A program made the position numbers and the translations under genes. The notes under the pieces were generated by a model. That model was not told the DNA's origin. It worked only from the letters and a program-made list of their open reading frames with translations, and did not search any database. From positions 383 through 64,382 of the forward strand of contig NZ_MPHK01000005.1 in NCBI RefSeq assembly GCF_001957135.1: a stretch of DNA of 64,000 bases. Reading direction: 5' to 3'. Source of the DNA: Shewanella sp. UCD-KL21 (GTDB lineage: Bacteria > Pseudomonadota > Gammaproteobacteria > Enterobacterales > Shewanellaceae). Shown piece after piece: positions 58,840 to 64,000 of this stretch. Position 1 is the first letter of the stretch. Each line of letters starts with the position of its first letter.

Positions 58840-61800
58840 ATTGCTAAAACGTAGTGTCACAGCGTTAGTTATGTGTTGTTTTTTAATGATGCCAGCTTAT
58901 GCTTTTGAAGTTATTGATCAAAGTGATATTTGGGCTGCTGTGGCTCAAGGGCACCGTGGAGACGATAATAATTCTAAGTGTGCTTCTGATGCACAGTTAT
59001 TTATGAATAACCAAAGCCGTATAAATGGTACCAATGGTATAGATTTACAGTTTTGCTCCAGCAGCATCGGTAATGGTAGTGGCGAAAGTTGCGATACGGC
59101 TACTGGTGGTGACCGCACTTGTAGTATTACCGGTAGAGATATTCGTGGGCTAGGTATGAACGGCACTAATGCTTTTAAAGCAACTAACCGCATTGGTATT
59201 ACGGCTTGTGCTAATAGCCAAACAAGCATAGGTAATGGTGGTCAAAATGAATTTTCGAGTATTAAGTTGAGCACTTGCACTGCGACTGTCACGAATGATT
59301 TCAACGAATATCGTTTTAAAAAATTAGAGGTGACAAACAGCAGTACTTTGATTTTAGCCCCAGGGGATTATTGGGTTGAAGAATTCGTTTTAGGTAGTGG
59401 CTCGGTCATAGAGTTACTTGGCGATGTGAGAATTTTTGTCGACCAGTCTGCTACTTGGAGTGATAGGGTAAAATTGAATGAAGGTAATAAATTTGAACTG
59501 CAGTTAATTACATATAATTCGTTAACATTATCCAGCGAGTCAGTCATTAATGGCTTGCTATATGTCGATAAAGCATTAGAAATGACGAACCAGTCAATTA
59601 TCAACGGTCGTGTTACCGCTAAAGTTTTGAATATGACAAATAATTCTAAAATAAACGCTGTATCATTGCCACCAACGACTCCATTCCACATCCAATACGG
59701 TAAAGCGACCTCAACAGATGTAGTATTTGAGACGCCATTTCCAGCAGGTTCTACACCGCTAATCTTCTTAATGCCGACCATTTCTGAAACTGATGCAAAT
59801 GGTGATGGCCCCGCTTCAGTTTTTTTAGAGAAAAATAGTGTCACCACTGCAGGTTTTAGTTGGCAGCAACAAGAATCGCCTTCACCCATATGGCGTCAGG
59901 TTGATTCTAAAAATATGCCTGAAATTCATTGGATAGCGGTGACGGAGGGGACCCATGCTTTATCAAATGGGACTCAGCTTATTGCCGGTACCGTGGCTGT
60001 TGATGATGCGCTAATAGGATCAAACTCACCTTATACCGATGTGACATTACCCGACAGCCAAGATATCTTTTTGCACCAAATACAAACTCAGGTTAATAAT
60101 TGTTGGCTTACCACCACCTCGCAATTTACGGCTACTGGGGCTGAAGTTGCTTTAGAAGCATCTGAGGTTAGGGTGACAAATCCGAATAGGTGTATGGAAG
60201 GCCGTATAGATAACAATGAGCTTCAATCAGAAACCGTAGCCTATATGTCATTAAAGGCTGGTGACGGATCGATTGAGTTAAATGGTGAAAATACCAACTT
60301 TCACTTTGGGAATGCGCAGACCTTTACGGCAGCAAATATTCAGGACTTAGATTATCAGTGTAACTTCACCACGAGTTTAACGGGCTTTAGCAACGATCCA
60401 GTCTTAGTTTCAGGAAAAACTAGTCGAAATGGTGGTGATGGTGGCTGGCTGCGTCGATGTAAGTTGACTAATGATAGTGTCAGTATGGTGGTTGATGAAG
60501 ATACTTATCGTGATACAGACCGCCGTCATATTTGGGAAAGTTATAGTTTCGTCGCATTAGAAAAAATAAAGCCACTAACTCAATGTTTCACTGATAATTT
60601 TAATCGAAGTAGTTTAGGTGATGATTGGATTGCTGCGAGATCAAGTGGCGGTTTTACACCGTCTATTGTGAGTAACCGTTTACAGCTGACTCAAGCTGCA
60701 GGTAATCAGGCAACTTCAACGACATACCAACGATTATTTCCTGCTGCAGATAATCTAATTGAAATTGAATTTGACCATGCCGCATATAATGGTAATGGTG
60801 CTGACGGTATTGCATTGGTGTTTTCTGACGCATCAATTACGCCTCAACCTGGAGCATCAGGTGGACCCTTAGGTTATGGCTACAAAAATGGCACCAATGG
60901 CTTTGCTGGTGGTTGGCTCGGTATTGGTATTGATGAATATGGTAACTTCTCTGCACAAGGAGGAGATAGCAATATAGGCCGTCGTCGTCAAAGTGTTGCA
61001 ATTCGCGGCTCTGGCAGTGGTACCAGTGGCTATCCTTATTTACGAGGCACTTGTAATAACGGTACTACAAACACTTCAGGGAACTGTTTATCGCCAACTG
61101 TAGATGATAACAACACCAGCCCCGCTCATCGCTACAAAATTATTATTGACTCGAGAGTTTCTGGTCAATCATGGGTGTCAGTATCGCGCGATACAGGTAG
61201 TGGCTTTGAGGAAATTATTCCCTTATTTGATGTGCTAGATATTGCGACTCAAGATGACATTCCTGAGAACTTTATACTTTCAATAACTGGCTCTACTGGT
61301 GGCTCTACTAACATTCATACGGTTGATGATGTCGAGTTTTGTGCGCTTGATTCTTCACCTGTGGGAGTTGTGATTGATCACTTTGAATTCACTCATACAG
61401 GTGCAGCGTTAACTTGCAATGCAGAACCTATGACCCTCAAAGCTTGTGCTAATGCTGATTGTTCTCAAACTATCCCTGATTTTGTTACCGCAACTTTGAG
61501 CCCCACATCCCTTGCTACTGGCGGTGGTTGGGTTGGCGGTAATGTTGTGAGCTTTAGCGGCGGTAGCACCAACCTAGAATTGCGCAATAATGTCGCCAGC
61601 ACAGTGACCATTGATGTAACAGGAGCCTCGCCTGGCGCTAAACCTTTTAGCACCACTTTATGTAGCATTGCCGGTAATACGCCCACAGCAGCGCAATGTA
61701 CTTTTAATTTTGCTGACAGCGGCTTTATTTTTACCGTACCTGACAAGCTGGCGAATAAACCTGCCTCTGGTATTAGTGTTTCAGCAGTGAAAAAAGATGA

Positions 61801-63436
61801 TGCCTCACAAGCGTGTGTGCCGCAATTTGCTGATGTGACAACAAATGTGGGCTTTTGGAGCGATTATGTTTCGCCGAGTTCAGTTATATCTGGGGCGCAA
61901 GTGGCGGTAACAGGTAATGGCCAAGCAACCAATATAGGGACATCAATTGGCGCGCGCACGCCGATATCACTGGATTTTGATGCTAATGGCGAAGCGGATA
62001 TTAGCGTGAATTACCCCGATGCGGGTCAGGTGCAATTAAATGCACAATATGATGGCAGTGGCGACGAAGCGGGTTTAGTCATGGTGGGCGCGGACTCGTT
62101 TGTCAGCTTTCCTGTCGGCTTATGCGTTAAGCCTGTTGATACCAATGCCAGCTGCGCAGCGGGCGATAGCAGCTGCAATGTGTATAAAAAAGCCGGTGAG
62201 GAGTTTGATTTAACGGTTCAAGGCATGGCTTGGCAGTCTGATAATGATATCGATTTTTGTGACAACTTAACTACGCCTAACTATATCCATAGTGGGATGA
62301 CTTTGGCCAGTGAGTTGGTGTCGCCAATACCTGGTGAGCAAGGCAGCCTTAGCCTTAGTGATTACAACCATCTTGCAGCAACCAATAATGTTAATAGCAT
62401 TACTCAGTCTATCAGCGAAGTAGGCGTATTTGAGTTTACGGTTAAGTCGCCATCCACTTATGAAGGTTCAAGTTTTTACGATATCCCACTGGCAAGCTCG
62501 GGCAATATAGGCCGCTTTGTGCCTGATAGATTTACCATTAGTGGCGTGAGTGTGCTGCCAGCCTGTGGCGCATTTAGTTATATGGATCAGCCATTCCCAC
62601 TGGCAATGAATATCAGTGCCTTTAATATTGGCAATGAAGTGACTAAAAACTATCAAGGCAACTTCTCAAAAGCCACCGCGCTATTGGTGGGAGAGGATAG
62701 TGATGATGGCGACGACAAACGTAATCGTTTAACTGCTTTGCCAATATCGGCAAGCTCATGGTTGCAAGGTGTGGCAACGGTTGATAGCAGTTATATGGCA
62801 AGCTTAAGCCGATTGGCAGCGCCTAATCAAGACGGGCCTTTTGACAGCTTTGATATCGGGGTTATTGTCGATGACAACGATGGTAATCTTGCCTTTGTGG
62901 CCGACCCAGATATGAACGCGGCCACCTCGGGCACTTGTGGCAGTAATTGTGATGCTAAATTACTTTCTACCCAGCGTTTTCGCCATGGTCGAGTGGTGAT
63001 GGATAACACCTACGGCGCTGAAAATGACACCCTAAAAATGCCAATTCGCGCTGAATATTGGAATGGTAGTGACTGGGTAACTAATATCGAAGATAGCTGC
63101 AGTGTGGTTACGCCAGCACTGAGTCGTCAAACCGATGATGCAGCATTGGGGTATCAATTTGAGCCAGCTTTAACGTCTGGGCAAGCGATTGAGCGAACGG
63201 GTCAATCAAGCCGTTTTGCTAATGGTGAGTTTACCTTGTTATGGAATGCACTTATCACAGGCCCTAATGATTATAGAGGCCAAGTTAGCGCGCCTTTAAC
63301 TGTGCCAGATTGGCTACAGTGGTATTGGGATTGGGACGCTTTATCTTCCACTACGCTTTACGATCCAAGAGCCAGTGCTTTTTTTGGTCGTTATCGCGGT
63401 CATGATCGGATTATCTATTGGCGTGAAGTCCGTTAG
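58829..63436 (+). CDS. mshQ: MshQ, large secreted MSHA-associated protein with DUF6701 domain
   Basis: The 1535-residue protein has a signal peptide (about 1-26, ending MMPAYA) and no other membrane segment. It is a mosaic: an N-terminal part with repeated short beta segments (about 100-280), a beta-sandwich-like segment (about 285-450, FHIQYGKATSTDVVFETPFPAG in part), a LamG/L-type-lectin-like domain (about 586-835; FTDNFNRSSLGDDWI, ADGIALVFSD, GYGYKNGTNG), and a C-terminal DUF6701 region (about 845-1535) ending in FFGRYRGHDRIIYWREV. It likely acts at the pilus tip or cell surface as an adhesin; the ligand is unknown. The start is GTG inside mshP (GAGGT 8 nt upstream); the next codon is also GTG. 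It ends the msh locus. Confidence 0.9.
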   Translation: MVNRLLKRSVTALVMCCFLMMPAYAFEVIDQSDIWAAVAQGHRGDDNNSKCASDAQLFMNNQSRINGTNGIDLQFCSSSIGNGSGESCDTATGGDRTCSITGRDIRGLGMNGTNAFKATNRIGITACANSQTSIGNGGQNEFSSIKLSTCTATVTNDFNEYRFKKLEVTNSSTLILAPGDYWVEEFVLGSGSVIELLGDVRIFVDQSATWSDRVKLNEGNKFELQLITYNSLTLSSESVINGLLYVDKALEMTNQSIINGRVTAKVLNMTNNSKINAVSLPPTTPFHIQYGKATSTDVVFETPFPAGSTPLIFLMPTISETDANGDGPASVFLEKNSVTTAGFSWQQQESPSPIWRQVDSKNMPEIHWIAVTEGTHALSNGTQLIAGTVAVDDALIGSNSPYTDVTLPDSQDIFLHQIQTQVNNCWLTTTSQFTATGAEVALEASEVRVTNPNRCMEGRIDNNELQSETVAYMSLKAGDGSIELNGENTNFHFGNAQTFTAANIQDLDYQCNFTTSLTGFSNDPVLVSGKTSRNGGDGGWLRRCKLTNDSVSMVVDEDTYRDTDRRHIWESYSFVALEKIKPLTQCFTDNFNRSSLGDDWIAARSSGGFTPSIVSNRLQLTQAAGNQATSTTYQRLFPAADNLIEIEFDHAAYNGNGADGIALVFSDASITPQPGASGGPLGYGYKNGTNGFAGGWLGIGIDEYGNFSAQGGDSNIGRRRQSVAIRGSGSGTSGYPYLRGTCNNGTTNTSGNCLSPTVDDNNTSPAHRYKIIIDSRVSGQSWVSVSRDTGSGFEEIIPLFDVLDIATQDDIPENFILSITGSTGGSTNIHTVDDVEFCALDSSPVGVVIDHFEFTHTGAALTCNAEPMTLKACANADCSQTIPDFVTATLSPTSLATGGGWVGGNVVSFSGGSTNLELRNNVASTVTIDVTGASPGAKPFSTTLCSIAGNTPTAAQCTFNFADSGFIFTVPDKLANKPASGISVSAVKKDDASQACVPQFADVTTNVGFWSDYVSPSSVISGAQVAVTGNGQATNIGTSIGARTPISLDFDANGEADISVNYPDAGQVQLNAQYDGSGDEAGLVMVGADSFVSFPVGLCVKPVDTNASCAAGDSSCNVYKKAGEEFDLTVQGMAWQSDNDIDFCDNLTTPNYIHSGMTLASELVSPIPGEQGSLSLSDYNHLAATNNVNSITQSISEVGVFEFTVKSPSTYEGSSFYDIPLASSGNIGRFVPDRFTISGVSVLPACGAFSYMDQPFPLAMNISAFNIGNEVTKNYQGNFSKATALLVGEDSDDGDDKRNRLTALPISASSWLQGVATVDSSYMASLSRLAAPNQDGPFDSFDIGVIVDDNDGNLAFVADPDMNAATSGTCGSNCDAKLLSTQRFRHGRVVMDNTYGAENDTLKMPIRAEYWNGSDWVTNIEDSCSVVTPALSRQTDDAALGYQFEPALTSGQAIERTGQSSRFANGEFTLLWNALITGPNDYRGQVSAPLTVPDWLQWYWDWDALSSTTLYDPRASAFFGRYRGHDRIIYWREVR

Positions 63437-64000
<564 letters not shown>

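Noticed and set aside
59368..59889. 173-codon minus-strand frame inside mshQ
   Set aside because: It lies fully within mshQ on the opposite strand and resembles nothing.

Overview
This 64-kb window is a chromosomal segment of a gammaproteobacterium, very probably a Shewanella species or a close relative. The evidence is the gene content and order: pilA-pilB-pilC-pilD-coaE-zapD-yacG-mutT next to nadC/ampD/ampE and pdhR-aceE-aceF-lpdA; acnB; hslVU-ftsN-argS-priA-rpmE; and a complete mannose-sensitive haemagglutinin (MSHA) type IV pilus locus that starts with csrD (mshH) and ends at mreB. Almost everything is core genome. I see no transposase, integrase, phage gene, CRISPR array or tRNA.

Layout. 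1-240: end of an rRNA operon (5S rRNA and terminator). 661-6727: leftward block mutT, yacG, zapD, coaE, pilD, pilC, pilB. 6728-10337: a looser, AT-rich stretch with a rightward O-antigen-ligase-like membrane protein facing the leftward major pilin pilA, then 1.1 kb without genes. 10338-13026: nadC (leftward) and ampD-ampE (rightward). 13349-20441: pyruvate dehydrogenase operon with a PdhR operator, pdhR-aceE-aceF and lpdA. 20636-25084: a 1482-residue beta-propeller/PAS/GGDEF/EAL membrane sensor. 25176-28142: a patatin-type outer-membrane lipase and a HAD phosphatase. 28579-31176: acnB. 31320-38616: leftward DUF971 protein, hslU, hslV, ftsN, argS, priA. 38694-41477: FimV-like protein, rpmE and a malic enzyme. 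41892-63436: csrD and the MSHA locus (mshI, a PilN-like gene, mshJ, K, L, M, N, E, G, F, B, two mshA-type pilins, C, D, O, P, Q). 63746 to the end: start of mreB.

How the genes fit together. Two type IV pilus systems sit in one window. The PilABCD set supplies a motor (PilB), platform (PilC), prepilin peptidase (PilD) and pilin (PilA). The MSHA locus has its own motor, platform, secretin and pilins but no peptidase, so PilD probably processes both. Three proteins tie the window to cyclic-di-GMP or its degenerate relatives: the propeller sensor (intact GGDEF and EAL), MshE (two N-terminal MshEN-type motifs) and CsrD (degenerate GGDEF/EAL). The metabolic genes are central carbon (pyruvate dehydrogenase, aconitase, malic enzyme), NAD synthesis and murein recycling.

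The most interesting points are the ligase-like gene beside a pilin that ends in serine (a possible pilin O-glycosylation pair), 14-bp tandem repeats of related sequence on both sides of nadC, two divergent mshA paralogues each with its own terminator, a palindrome over the acnB -10 element, a likely L31 leader, and a large mosaic MshQ. I found no clearly new defence or mobile system.
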